In this document: positions 45,965 to 55,560 of the stretch, in pieces
Layout: every line of letters begins with the position of its first letter
Position numbering within the stretch: position 1 is the first letter of the stretch
DNA from: JBBPYC01 sp965218765
GTDB taxonomy: Bacteria; Pseudomonadota; Gammaproteobacteria; Burkholderiales; Burkholderiaceae_C
Length of the DNA stretch: 64,000 bases
Direction: 5' to 3'
NCBI GenBank assembly: GCA_965218765.1
Contig: CBDCLU010000002.1
Span: forward strand, 62,001 to 126,000
Notes under the pieces: generated by a model
Told to the model about the DNA's origin: nothing
Database searches by the model: none
Seen by the model: the letters and a program-made list of their open reading frames with translations, nothing else
Translations under genes and position numbers: made by a program

Positions 45965-47277
45965 ACTTGACGCAAACTGCCGCGCGACCGTCCTCGGCTC
46001 CATCTACCTCGACTTTTTCCGCACCCATGTCGCCACCCGATCGCATTGCTCCGGTTCACGCGCTGCGTGAGCAGTTTCCGGCTGCGCCGGACGGTGAACT
46101 CAACGTCGGCGGCGAACGCCTCGGCCTGCTTGCCGCGCGCGTGGGCAGCACGCCGTTCTACGCGTATGACCGCACGCTGCTGCGCGAGCGCGTGGCCGAA
46201 CTGCGCGCCGCGCTGCCGGGGTCGATCAAGCTGCACTATGCGATGAAGGCCAATCCGATGCCGGCGCTGGTGCAGTTCATGGCCAACTTGGTGGATGGCA
46301 TCGACGTTGCATCCGCGGGCGAACTCAAAGTCGCGCTCGACGCCGGCGCCGATCCGGCTGAAGTCAGCTTCGCAGGACCGGGCAAGCGCGAAGCCGAACT
46401 GCGCCAGGCGGTGGCTGCGCGCGTGCTGGTGAACGTCGAGTCGCGGCGCGAGATCACGTTGCTGGGCAGCATCGCCGCCGAGTTGGACGTGCCGGCGCGG
46501 ATAGCGGTGCGCGTGAATCCGGACTTCGAACTCAAAGGCTCCGGCATGCGCATGGGCGGCGGGCCCAAACAGTTCGGCATCGACGTCGAACAGATGCCCG
46601 AACTGCTGGCTGCGGTCGGCCGCGATCCTTTGCTGGCATTCGAAGGATTTCATCTGTTTGCGGGTTCGCAGAACCTGAAGGCCGAATCGATCTGCGAAGC
46701 GCAGCAGAAATCGTTCGAGCTTGCGCTGCGGCTGGCCGAACTGGCGCCGGCGCCGGTGCGGTTCCTGAACCTGGGCGGCGGCTTCGGGATTCCATACTTT
46801 CCGGGTGAGCAGCGGCTCGATCTGGCACCGATCGGCGCCAACCTGGAGACGTTGGCGCAGCGCGCAACGCGCGAACTGCCGCAAGCCACGCTCGTGATCG
46901 AACTCGGCCGCTATCTGGTCGGCGAGGCTGGCATCTACGTGACCCGCGTGGTGGACCGCAAGGTGTCGCGCGGACAGGTGTTTCTCGTGACCGATGGCGG
47001 GCTCAATCACCACCTGTCCGCGTCCGGCAATTTCGGGCAGGTGATCCGCAAGAACTACCCGGTTGCGATCGGCAGCGCGCCCAACTCCGACGCGCGCGAA
47101 GTCGCCTCGGTTGTCGGCCCGCTGTGCACGCCGCTCGATCTGCTGGCAGACCGGATGGAACTGCCGGCTGCGCGGGAAGGTGACCTCGTCGTCGTGTTCC
47201 AGTCCGGCGCTTACGGTCGCAGTGCGAGCCCGGCCGAGTTTCTCGGCCATCCGGCCTGCGTCGAAGTGCTGGTCTGA
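45961..47277 (+). CDS. PLP-dependent decarboxylase, exosortase A system-associated
   Basis: A 438-residue fold-type III enzyme of the diaminopimelate/ornithine decarboxylase group. The PLP Lys is K96 in HYAMKAN; GGGFGIPYFPGE gives the phosphate loop, and the second-subunit Cys/Asp region is SVVGPLCTPLDLL. This is the subfamily placed next to exosortase A (TIGR03099 type); its amino-acid substrate is not known. The start at 45961 gives an ATGA overlap; an ATG at 46027 is a possible alternative because residues 1-22 are Ser/Thr/Ala rich and unlike the family. Confidence 0.9.
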   Translation: MNLTQTAARPSSAPSTSTFSAPMSPPDRIAPVHALREQFPAAPDGELNVGGERLGLLAARVGSTPFYAYDRTLLRERVAELRAALPGSIKLHYAMKANPMPALVQFMANLVDGIDVASAGELKVALDAGADPAEVSFAGPGKREAELRQAVAARVLVNVESRREITLLGSIAAELDVPARIAVRVNPDFELKGSGMRMGGGPKQFGIDVEQMPELLAAVGRDPLLAFEGFHLFAGSQNLKAESICEAQQKSFELALRLAELAPAPVRFLNLGGGFGIPYFPGEQRLDLAPIGANLETLAQRATRELPQATLVIELGRYLVGEAGIYVTRVVDRKVSRGQVFLVTDGGLNHHLSASGNFGQVIRKNYPVAIGSAPNSDAREVASVVGPLCTPLDLLADRMELPAAREGDLVVVFQSGAYGRSASPAEFLGHPACVEVLV

Positions 47278-47643
47278 CAGCAGCTTGCGGCAAGGCTTGT
47301 CTGGTCGCACCACGCATTTAGGCTGCGTATCACTGCAGGCTGAGTCTCTTTCCTGACGGCCCGACCGAACCATTCTTCGATTCGACAGGCGGCGTCGAAA
47401 GCTGCAACACCCCTTGCACAAATCGTCTGTTGGCATGAAGGCAGCGCAGACGTGCCAACGCTGCTCATCACCCTTTCAGCCGCCATGCAGGTGCGCAGGA
47501 CGTGGTCGTGCAAAGCAGCTGGAAGTTTCTAAAAAGATAGCATACAACGCAGCGTGCACCTGGGCCTCAGGCCTGAAAGACTTGAAAATCAAGGGACTGA
47601 ACGGATTGCAGGGCCCTGCTGGCCCCTGAGCTCGCCCGTCCGC
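47278..47643. other. 366-base gap without a gene
   Basis: It lies between the convergent PLP decarboxylase and DUF58 genes. I see no convincing coding frame; short frames here have no family resemblance. It contains an AT-rich motif TTTCTAAAAAGATAGCA at about 47525-47542, and near 47605-47630 a GC-rich stretch (CAGGGCCCTGCTGGCCCCTG) that could form a weak hairpin for DUF58 or decarboxylase termination. Confidence 0.5.
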
Positions 47644-48669
47644 CTAGAACAACGCCAGCGCCTCCAGACAGCGCTGCCGATGCGCGTCGCCGTTGGCTGG
47701 GGCAATCGTCAAACCGGGCAGCCGCAGGCCGTAGCTGAGCCCCTGCGCCTGCGCCTGCAGCACCCAGGCGCACAACCGCGACAGCCGCGCTTCGGTGCCG
47801 GTGGTGCCGGTCGCCTGAAAGTCGAGCCAGAGCTGTTCGCGCTGCAGCCAGCTTTCATCCCGGCTGACGAGCGCGCCGGTCCGTGCGGCCTTCTTCCAGA
47901 CCACACGCTTGAACGGATCGCCGCGCTGATAGGCACGCACGCCGTCGAATTCATCGGTGGACCGCCGCGCCGAGGCGGCCGCGCCCGCATGCAGCGACTG
48001 ACCGCCCGGCAGCGGCGGCGCGTTCGGCTCGACCGCCGGATAGATCAGCACCTGTGCGGCGAGACGCCAGACGCTCCAGACACGGAAGGTGCCGAGCGGA
48101 TAGCGCGTCTCGGCGTTCACCGCCGGCAGCCGCTGGCGTCCGCGACGGGCGGGCTGGAACGCGATGCGCACCGTGCACATGCCCTGCGCGGGCACGTCGG
48201 TCCAGGCCCAGTGGCCGAGCAGCGCCTCGTCCAGCACGGCCAGCCCGATGCCGTAGCGCACCGAACGGCGCAGGTTCACCAGCGTCACGTCGAACGTCGC
48301 GCCAGCGCCCAGAAACTGCGCGGGCGGCGCCGCCACGCTCAGCTGCAGCGCACGCAATGTGCTGTGCGACACGTGCATGCCGATCACCACGCTGCCGGCC
48401 AGCAGGAACGTCAGCAGATAGCCGAGGTTGAGCTGGTAGTTGATCGATGCGACCAGCAGCACCAGCAGCGTCGCCGCCAGCATCAGGCCTGCGCGCGATG
48501 GCAGGATGTAGATGTTGTTCTGCGTCAGCGTCAACGTGTCCGAAATCGGCAGCCGCGCCATCGCCCATGCGTGGACCCGCCGGCGCAGCGCCGCGATCGG
48601 GTTGGGCCAGCGCCGGCGTACGCGCGCAGGATCGTCGGCACTCCCAAGCGCTGTGGAAGGTACGCTCAA
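47644..48669 (-). CDS. DUF58 domain-containing membrane protein
   Basis: A protein of about 341 residues. An Arg-rich N-terminus is followed by two transmembrane helices (GLMLAATLLVLLVASINYQ and LGYLLTFLLAGSVVIGMH) and then the DUF58 domain with DEFDGVRAYQRGDPFKRVVWKKAARTG. DUF58 proteins accompany MoxR ATPases and are thought to act in assembly or activation of periplasmic or envelope complexes. The start is uncertain: TTG at 48669 has GGAG 7 bases before it and keeps the conserved basic region; ATG at 48561 would lose that region, and ATG at 48798 adds dubious sequence. Confidence 0.82.
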   Translation of the reverse strand: MSVPSTALGSADDPARVRRRWPNPIAALRRRVHAWAMARLPISDTLTLTQNNIYILPSRAGLMLAATLLVLLVASINYQLNLGYLLTFLLAGSVVIGMHVSHSTLRALQLSVAAPPAQFLGAGATFDVTLVNLRRSVRYGIGLAVLDEALLGHWAWTDVPAQGMCTVRIAFQPARRGRQRLPAVNAETRYPLGTFRVWSVWRLAAQVLIYPAVEPNAPPLPGGQSLHAGAAASARRSTDEFDGVRAYQRGDPFKRVVWKKAARTGALVSRDESWLQREQLWLDFQATGTTGTEARLSRLCAWVLQAQAQGLSYGLRLPGLTIAPANGDAHRQRCLEALALF

Positions 48670-48834
48670 GCCTGACTCCGTGCACCGTGCAGCGAGCCGG
48701 CACCCGCGAGTGGACTGCCGACGGACGCTGACACGGTCGTCTCGGTTGCAAACGCCATATCTGCACTTCGCACCACACAAAGCCGGCGCCATGAACACCA
48801 GCAGGGGTCGCGAAGCTGGCTCCGCCAGGCCGCA

Positions 48835-48892
48835 GGCGCCGCCCCCGGTCGGGAGTTGCCGAGAGCCGACCGCAGGGAGCGAAGGCTGGGGG
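48835..48892. repeat. Dispersed intergenic repeat, copy 2
   Basis: Shares GGCGCC-CCCCCGGT-GGG, GCCGA and AGGGAGCGAAGGCTGGGG with the copy at 24841-24899. Again it lies just beyond the 3' end of a minus-strand gene (MoxR). Confidence 0.75.
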
Positions 48893-48898
48893 CGAGCA

Positions 48899-49819
<921 letters not shown>

Positions 49820-49964
49820 CAAGAAGAAGAAAAAATTTCGGACGGCGCTCCGCAGGGTTCGAGCCTTCGGTCCGCCTTTCGGCAAGCTTCAGGCGCCGGC
49901 CTTGAGCGGCCATGCAAACCCAATATTCACGTTACCCGAATTCGAGACGTCGGGCTGTGCATCA

Positions 49965-50918
49965 ATGAGCAATACCGCGTATTTCAGTCCCCCCGCATGT
50001 CTGAAGCACGAGATGGGCGCGGGCCATCCGGAGTGCCCTGAACGCCTGGGTGCGATCGAGGACCGGCTGCGCAGCAGCGGCGTTGACATTGCGCTCGACC
50101 GCCGCGAGTCCTTGCTGGCCACGCCCGCCGACTTGGCGCTCGCGCATGACCCCGGCTATGTGGCACGGCTGCACGGCATCCACAACAAATTGCTGGAAGA
50201 GATCGAAACCGGCACCGGCGACTACGAATATCTCGACCCGGACACTGCACTGAATCCGTACAGCCTCGACGCTGCGTTGGGCTCGGTCGGTGCGGCGCTG
50301 GCCGCCACCGACGCGGTGATCGCGGGCGACGCGCAGAACGCGTTCTGCGCGGTGCGCCCACCGGGCCACCACGCGTGCCACGACCGCGCAATGGGTTTTT
50401 GCATCTTCAACACGGTGGCCATCGCAGCACGCCATGCGCTGGAGCGGCACGGCCTGGAGCGCGTGGCGATCGTCGACTTCGACGTGCATCATGGCAACGG
50501 CACCGAGGACATCTGCGCGGGCGACGAGCGCATCCTGATGGTGAGTTTTTTCCAGCACCCGTTCTATCCGCATTCGGGCACCCAGCATCCAGCCGACAAC
50601 ATGCTGAACGTGCCATTGCCGGCCTACACCAGGGGCGATGCAGTGCGCGCCATGATCGAGCAGCAGTGGCTGCCGCGGCTGGAAGCGTTTGCACCGCAGA
50701 TGATCTTCATCAGCGCCGGCTTCGATGCGCACCGGGAAGACCAGCTCGCATCGCTAGGCTTAATTGAGCAGGACTACGCGTGGATCACGCAGCGACTCAA
50801 AGAGGTGGCCGACCGGCACGCGGACGGGCGCATCGTCTCGTGCCTGGAAGGCGGCTATTCGCTGAGTGCACTCGGCCGCAGTGTGGAGGCACATTTGCGC
50901 GTGCTCGCCGGCGTCTGA
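49965..50918 (+). CDS. Histone deacetylase family protein (class II-like deacetylase)
   Basis: A 317-residue arginase/deacetylase-fold enzyme. The His pair is in PPGHHACHDRAMGFC near residue 140; metal ligands lie in VDFDVHHGNGTED (Asp, His), and the second Asp in SAGFDAHREDQ; the final Gly loop is CLEGGYSL. All catalytic residues of the zinc-dependent class appear intact. Bacterial members remove acetyl groups from lysines, polyamines or small amides; the true substrate is unknown. It is divergent from moxR and about 70 bases upstream of an enoyl-CoA hydratase gene. Confidence 0.9.
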   Translation: MSNTAYFSPPACLKHEMGAGHPECPERLGAIEDRLRSSGVDIALDRRESLLATPADLALAHDPGYVARLHGIHNKLLEEIETGTGDYEYLDPDTALNPYSLDAALGSVGAALAATDAVIAGDAQNAFCAVRPPGHHACHDRAMGFCIFNTVAIAARHALERHGLERVAIVDFDVHHGNGTEDICAGDERILMVSFFQHPFYPHSGTQHPADNMLNVPLPAYTRGDAVRAMIEQQWLPRLEAFAPQMIFISAGFDAHREDQLASLGLIEQDYAWITQRLKEVADRHADGRIVSCLEGGYSLSALGRSVEAHLRVLAGV

Positions 50919-50989
50919 GCTGCGCGCCGATTGTGCGAACGCGGGCGGTGTCGAGCCGTCGGCTTTGCGTTGATGTTGAAGGAAACCGC

Positions 50990-51820
50990 ATGAGCCAGCA
51001 ACCACCCGTCATCATCCGCCGCGATGCGCGCGGCCTGGTGACGCTGTCCCTGAACCGTCCGGCCGACTTCAATGCGTTGAGCGAATCGATGCTTGACGCG
51101 TTGCAGATGGCTCTGGATGAACTTGCTGCCGATGAAGCGGTGCGCGTCGTCGTGCTGGCTGCAGCCGGTGCCGCGTTCTGCGCGGGGCATGACCTTAAGC
51201 AGATGATGGCCGAGCCGTCGATCGGGTACTACCAACGGCTGTTCGCACAGTGCAGCCGCGTGATGAGCACGATCCAGCGGCTGCCGGTGCCGGTGATCGC
51301 GAAGGTGCAGGGACTTGCCACCGCGGCCGGTTGTCAGCTCGTCGCGCAGTGCGATTTGGCGGTGGCCTCGACCGAGGCGCGCTTCGGTGTCAGCGGCGTC
51401 AAGCTCGGCTTGTTTTGTGCGACGCCGAGCGTGCCGCTGGTGCGCAACATGGCGGCCAAGCATGCGATGGAGATGCTGCTGACCGGCGACTTCATCTCGG
51501 CGCCGCAGGCGCTCGAACGCGCATTGGTGAACCGGGTCGCGGCGCCCGACGAACTGGATGCGGAAGTGGAAGCGTTCGTGGCCTCGATCATCGCCAAGCC
51601 GCGCGTGGCGATCGCGCTGGGCAAGGAGCTGTTTTACCGGCAGCGCGAACTTGGCACCGAGGCTGCCTATCAACTGGCCGGCCAGACCATGGCCGTCAAC
51701 ATGATCGATCCGTCGGCGCAGGAAGGCGTGCAGGCCTTCATCGACAAGCGCAAACCGTTCTGGTCCGGTGAACCGAGCGCTGCGATTGCCCCGACTGCCC
51801 GGGCCGTCAAGTCCCAGTGA
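50990..51820 (+). CDS. Enoyl-CoA hydratase / isomerase family protein
   Basis: A 276-residue crotonase. The first oxyanion-hole segment is AAAGAAFCAGHDLKQM and the second is VQGLATAAGCQLVAQCDLAVA; FGVSGVKLGLFCATPSVPLVRN follows. The catalytic Glu pair of true hydratases is not both evident (positions hold Ala/Gly and Leu), as in the ECHDC3-like group, so activity may differ from hydration. It belongs to a plus-strand run with etfBA and an acyl-CoA dehydrogenase, so fatty-acyl-CoA metabolism is a sound context. Confidence 0.83.
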   Translation: MSQQPPVIIRRDARGLVTLSLNRPADFNALSESMLDALQMALDELAADEAVRVVVLAAAGAAFCAGHDLKQMMAEPSIGYYQRLFAQCSRVMSTIQRLPVPVIAKVQGLATAAGCQLVAQCDLAVASTEARFGVSGVKLGLFCATPSVPLVRNMAAKHAMEMLLTGDFISAPQALERALVNRVAAPDELDAEVEAFVASIIAKPRVAIALGKELFYRQRELGTEAAYQLAGQTMAVNMIDPSAQEGVQAFIDKRKPFWSGEPSAAIAPTARAVKSQ

Positions 51821-51928
51821 GGACAGCGCCTGGGCGGCATGGCTGCCTAAAATGAAACATCAGCCGCAGCCATCGAGCGAGCCGATCCAGCGCTGCGAAG
51901 CAGCCGAACTGCAACAGGAGATCGCTAC

Positions 51929-52678
51929 ATGAAGATTCTGGTTCCCGTGAAACGCGTGGTGGACTACAACGTCAAGGTGAGAGTCAAGTCGGACGGTTCC
52001 GGCGTGGACATCGCCAACGTCAAGATGAGCATGAACCCGTTCGATGAGATCGCGGTCGAAGAGGCCGTGCGGTTGAAGGAAAAGGGTGTTGCGACCGAAG
52101 TCATCGCCGTGTCCTGTGGTGATCCGAAATGTCAGGAAACCCTGCGCACCGCGATGGCGATCGGCGCCGATCGCGGCATCCTGGTCGAGACGACGGAAGA
52201 ACTGCAGCCGCTGGCCGTGGCCAAGATTTTGAAGGCGCTCGTCGACAAGGAGCAGCCGCAGCTCGTGATCCTCGGCAAGCAGGCGATCGACGATGACTGC
52301 AACCAGACCGGCCAGATGCTGGCGGCGTTGCTGGATCTGCCGCAGGCCACGTTCGCTTCCAAGGTGGAGGTCGACGGTGATAAGGCCAAGGTCACGCGCG
52401 AGGTCGATGGCGGCCTGGAAACGGTCTCGATGTCGTTGCCTGCAATCATCACGACCGATCTGCGCCTGAACGAGCCGCGCTACGTGACGTTGCCCAACAT
52501 CATGAAGGCCAAGAAGAAGCCGCTCGAAAATATGAAGCCCGCGGACCTCGGCGTCGACGTCGCACCGCGTCTGAAAACGTTGAAAGTCTCGGAACCCCCG
52601 AAGCGCAGCGCCGGCATCAAGGTGCCCGACGTGGCCACACTGGTCGAGAAACTCAAGAACGAAGCAAAGGTGATCTGA
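51929..52678 (+). CDS. etfB: Electron transfer flavoprotein, beta subunit
   Basis: A 249-residue ETF beta subunit. The start MKILVPVKRVVDYNVKVRVK and the AMP-binding region LVILGKQAIDDDCNQTGQMLA are diagnostic, and the recognition loop TDLRLNEPRYVTLPNIMKAK contacts acyl-CoA dehydrogenases. With the alpha subunit it carries electrons from acyl-CoA dehydrogenases (one encoded just downstream) to ETF-quinone oxidoreductase. AGGAGA lies about 9 bases before the ATG. The alpha gene starts 1 base after its stop. Confidence 0.97.
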   Translation: MKILVPVKRVVDYNVKVRVKSDGSGVDIANVKMSMNPFDEIAVEEAVRLKEKGVATEVIAVSCGDPKCQETLRTAMAIGADRGILVETTEELQPLAVAKILKALVDKEQPQLVILGKQAIDDDCNQTGQMLAALLDLPQATFASKVEVDGDKAKVTREVDGGLETVSMSLPAIITTDLRLNEPRYVTLPNIMKAKKKPLENMKPADLGVDVAPRLKTLKVSEPPKRSAGIKVPDVATLVEKLKNEAKVI

Positions 52679-52679
52679 G

Positions 52680-53612
52680 ATGACAGCACTGGTGGTGGCC
52701 GAACACGACAACCAATCGCTCAAGAGCGCAACGTTCAACACCGTGACGGCAGCAATGCAGTGCGGCGGCGACGTGCATGTGTTGGTGGCCGGCAGCAACG
52801 CGGGCCCGGCAGCTGAAGCGGCATCGAAGATCGCAGGCGTCAGCAAGGTGATTCATGCGGATGGCGAATCGCTCGCGCATGGCTTGGCGGAGAATATTGC
52901 GGCGCAGGTGCTCGGCATGGCGGGCGATTACAGCCACATCCTGTTTCCCGCTACCGCGGCCGGCCGCAACGTCGCGCCGCGGGTGGCTGCCAAGCTTGAC
53001 GTCGGCCAGCTCAGCGACATCACGAAGGTGGACAGTCCCGACACGTTCGAGCGGCCGATCTATGCCGGCAATGCGATCGCGATTCAACAAAGCGCGGACA
53101 AGGTGAAGGTGATCACCGCGCGTGCCACCGGCTTCGATGCAGCGGCTGCGGAAGGCGGCAGTGCGTCGATCGAGAAGGTCGATGCGGTGGCCGACAGCGG
53201 CAAGTCGAGCTTCGTCGGTGCCGAGATCGCGAAGAACGACCGGCCCGAGCTGACCGCTGCCAAGATCATCGTGAGCGGTGGCCGCGCTTTAGGCAGCTCC
53301 GAAAAGTTCGACGAGGTGCTGACGCCGCTGGCCGACAAGCTCGGTGCCGCGCTGGGTGCGAGCCGCGCGGCGGTCGATGCGGGCTACGCGCCGAACGACT
53401 GGCAGGTCGGCCAGACCGGCAAGATCGTCGCGCCGCAGCTCTACATCGCCTGTGGCATCAGCGGCGCGATCCAGCACTTGGCCGGCATGAAGGACAGCAA
53501 GGTGATCGTGGCGATCAACAAGGATCCGGAGGCACCGATCTTCTCGGTGGCCGACTATTCGCTGGAAGCGGATCTGTTCAACGCGGTGCCGGAGATGGTC
53601 ACGGCGCTTTAG
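52680..53612 (+). CDS. etfA: Electron transfer flavoprotein, alpha subunit
   Basis: A 310-residue ETF alpha subunit. It begins MTALVVAEHDNQSLKSATFN, and the C-terminal FAD domain holds VSGGRALGSSEKFDEVL, GQTGKIVAPQLYIACGISG and INKDPEAPIFSVADYSLEAD, all conserved. It binds FAD that shuttles single electrons. It is tightly linked to etfB (1-base gap) and lies 61 bases ahead of an acyl-CoA dehydrogenase gene, which probably supplies its electrons. Confidence 0.97.
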   Translation: MTALVVAEHDNQSLKSATFNTVTAAMQCGGDVHVLVAGSNAGPAAEAASKIAGVSKVIHADGESLAHGLAENIAAQVLGMAGDYSHILFPATAAGRNVAPRVAAKLDVGQLSDITKVDSPDTFERPIYAGNAIAIQQSADKVKVITARATGFDAAAAEGGSASIEKVDAVADSGKSSFVGAEIAKNDRPELTAAKIIVSGGRALGSSEKFDEVLTPLADKLGAALGASRAAVDAGYAPNDWQVGQTGKIVAPQLYIACGISGAIQHLAGMKDSKVIVAINKDPEAPIFSVADYSLEADLFNAVPEMVTAL

Positions 53613-53673
53613 GTTAAGCGCGGGCGCCACCGGGGCCTGCTGTGATCGAACGGATGATGACGGAGACTGATTC

Positions 53674-55464
53674 ATGAGCTATCGCGCCCCGGTGAAAGAC
53701 ATGCTGTTCAATCTGCGGCACATCGCGCGCATCGATGAGATCGCACGGTTGCCGGGGTTCGAGGAAGCCGGTTACGAGACTGCGCAGGCAGTACTCGAAG
53801 AGTGCGCGAAGTTCAACGAAGGCGTGCTCAGCCCGCTGAATGTGGAAGGCGACAAGCATCCATCAAGCTGGAAGGACGGCGTCGTCACGACCACGCCGGG
53901 CTTCAAGCAGGCTTATCGGCAATATGCGGAAGGCGGCTGGCAGGGCTTGCAGCATCCGGTCGATGTCGGCGGCCAGGGTTTGCCGAAGGCGATCGGTTCG
54001 GTCTGCGGCGAGATGCTGAATTCCGCCAACATGAGCTTTGCGCTGTGCCCGCTGCTGACCGACGGCGCGATCGAAGCGCTGCTCACCGCCGGCTCAGACG
54101 CGTTGAAGGCGATCTACCTGCAGAAGATGGTCAGCGGCCAGTGGACCGGCACCATGAACCTGACCGAGCCGCAGGCCGGCTCCGATCTGGCCGCGGTGCG
54201 CACGCGCGCCGAGCCGCAGGGCGACGGCAGCTACAAGGTGTTCGGCACCAAGATCTACATCACGTTCGGCGAGCACGACATGGCCGAGAACATCGTGCAC
54301 CTCACGCTGGCGCGCGTGACCGATGCGCCCGAGGGCGTGAAAGGCATCAGCCTCTTCGTCGTGCCGAAGTTTCGCGTGAATGACGATGGTTCGGTCGGCG
54401 CACGCAACGACGTGCAGTGCGTGAGCATCGAACACAAGCTCGGCATCAAGGCGTCGCCCACGGCCGTGCTGCAGTTCGGCGATGCGGGTGGCGCCACCGG
54501 CTATCTGGTCGGCGAGGAAAACCGCGGCCTCGAATACATGTTCATCATGATGAACGCGGCGCGCTATGCGGTCGGCGTGCAGGGCATCGCGATCGCGGAG
54601 CGGGCTTATCAGCAGGCGGTCGCTTATGCGAACGACCGCGTGCAAAGCCGGCCGGTGGACGGTAGCACCAAGGGCGCTGCGACGATCGTGCACCACCCCG
54701 ACGTGCAGCGCATGCTGATGACGATGCGCGCCCACACCGAGGGCTGCCGCGCCATGGCTTCCAGCGCCGCATCGGCCTATGACACCGCGCATCATCACCC
54801 GGACGCCGAAGTGCGCGAACAGCATCAGGCCCTCTACGAGTTCATGGTGCCGGTCGTCAAGGGCTATTGCACCGAGATGAGTCTGGAGGCCACATCGCTC
54901 GGCATCCAGGTACACGGCGGCATGGGCTTCATCGAGGAGACCGGCGCTGCGCAGTATTACCGCGATGCGCGCATCCTGCCGATCTATGAAGGCACCACCG
55001 GCATTCAGGCGAACGATCTGGTCGGCCGCAAGACGGTGCGCGATGGCGGGCGCACCGCGCGTGCGATCGCCGAAGCCGTCGAGAAGACCGAGTCGGAACT
55101 TGCCGAATCCGGCAGCGAGGCCGCCCAGGTCATGACCCTGCGTCTGGCAGCGGCGCGGCACGCGTTTCTGGAGGTGGTCGATTTCATGTGCGAATACGGC
55201 AAGTCGCAGCCTAATGCTGCTTACGCAGGCTCGGTGCCCTATCTGATGCTGGCCGGCAAGCTGCTGTCCGGCTGGACGCTTGCACGATCGCTGCTTGCGG
55301 CCGAGCAAATGATCGAGCGTGGCGAGGACACAGGGTTTGCGCAAGCCAAGATCGCCATCGCGCGCTTTTATGCCGAGCATGTGCTGGCCACGTTGCCGGG
55401 CCAGCGCGATGCGATCGTGGAGGGCGCGCAAAGTGTCATGGCGCTGTCGGCCGAGCAATTCTGA
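53674..55464 (+). CDS. Acyl-CoA dehydrogenase, long (DmdC/FadE-like) form
   Basis: A 596-residue flavoprotein. The FAD/substrate region is MNLTEPQAGSDLAAVRTRAE; FIEETGAAQYYRDARILPIYEGTTGIQANDL holds the catalytic Glu segment (YEGTT) and FAD contacts; the last 130 residues form the extra C-terminal domain that also makes up the gene fragment at 3-422. DmdC, a characterised relative, oxidises 3-methylmercaptopropionyl-CoA, but others act on ordinary fatty acyl-CoAs. Substrate is therefore open. Lies downstream of etfBA. Confidence 0.93.
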   Translation: MSYRAPVKDMLFNLRHIARIDEIARLPGFEEAGYETAQAVLEECAKFNEGVLSPLNVEGDKHPSSWKDGVVTTTPGFKQAYRQYAEGGWQGLQHPVDVGGQGLPKAIGSVCGEMLNSANMSFALCPLLTDGAIEALLTAGSDALKAIYLQKMVSGQWTGTMNLTEPQAGSDLAAVRTRAEPQGDGSYKVFGTKIYITFGEHDMAENIVHLTLARVTDAPEGVKGISLFVVPKFRVNDDGSVGARNDVQCVSIEHKLGIKASPTAVLQFGDAGGATGYLVGEENRGLEYMFIMMNAARYAVGVQGIAIAERAYQQAVAYANDRVQSRPVDGSTKGAATIVHHPDVQRMLMTMRAHTEGCRAMASSAASAYDTAHHHPDAEVREQHQALYEFMVPVVKGYCTEMSLEATSLGIQVHGGMGFIEETGAAQYYRDARILPIYEGTTGIQANDLVGRKTVRDGGRTARAIAEAVEKTESELAESGSEAAQVMTLRLAAARHAFLEVVDFMCEYGKSQPNAAYAGSVPYLMLAGKLLSGWTLARSLLAAEQMIERGEDTGFAQAKIAIARFYAEHVLATLPGQRDAIVEGAQSVMALSAEQF

Positions 55465-55560
55465 TTTACTCGCTTTTTGATAGCGATATCCGCAGGCAGG
55501 ACAAGCGCCCCAGCCTGTTTTAATTAAAATTATGGCGGTCCAAACGGATCAGCGCCTCCC

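Noticed and set aside
47414..47629. A 71-codon frame after the PLP decarboxylase, considered as the missing acyl carrier protein
   Set aside because: It lacks the DSL phosphopantetheine site and any ACP-like helices.
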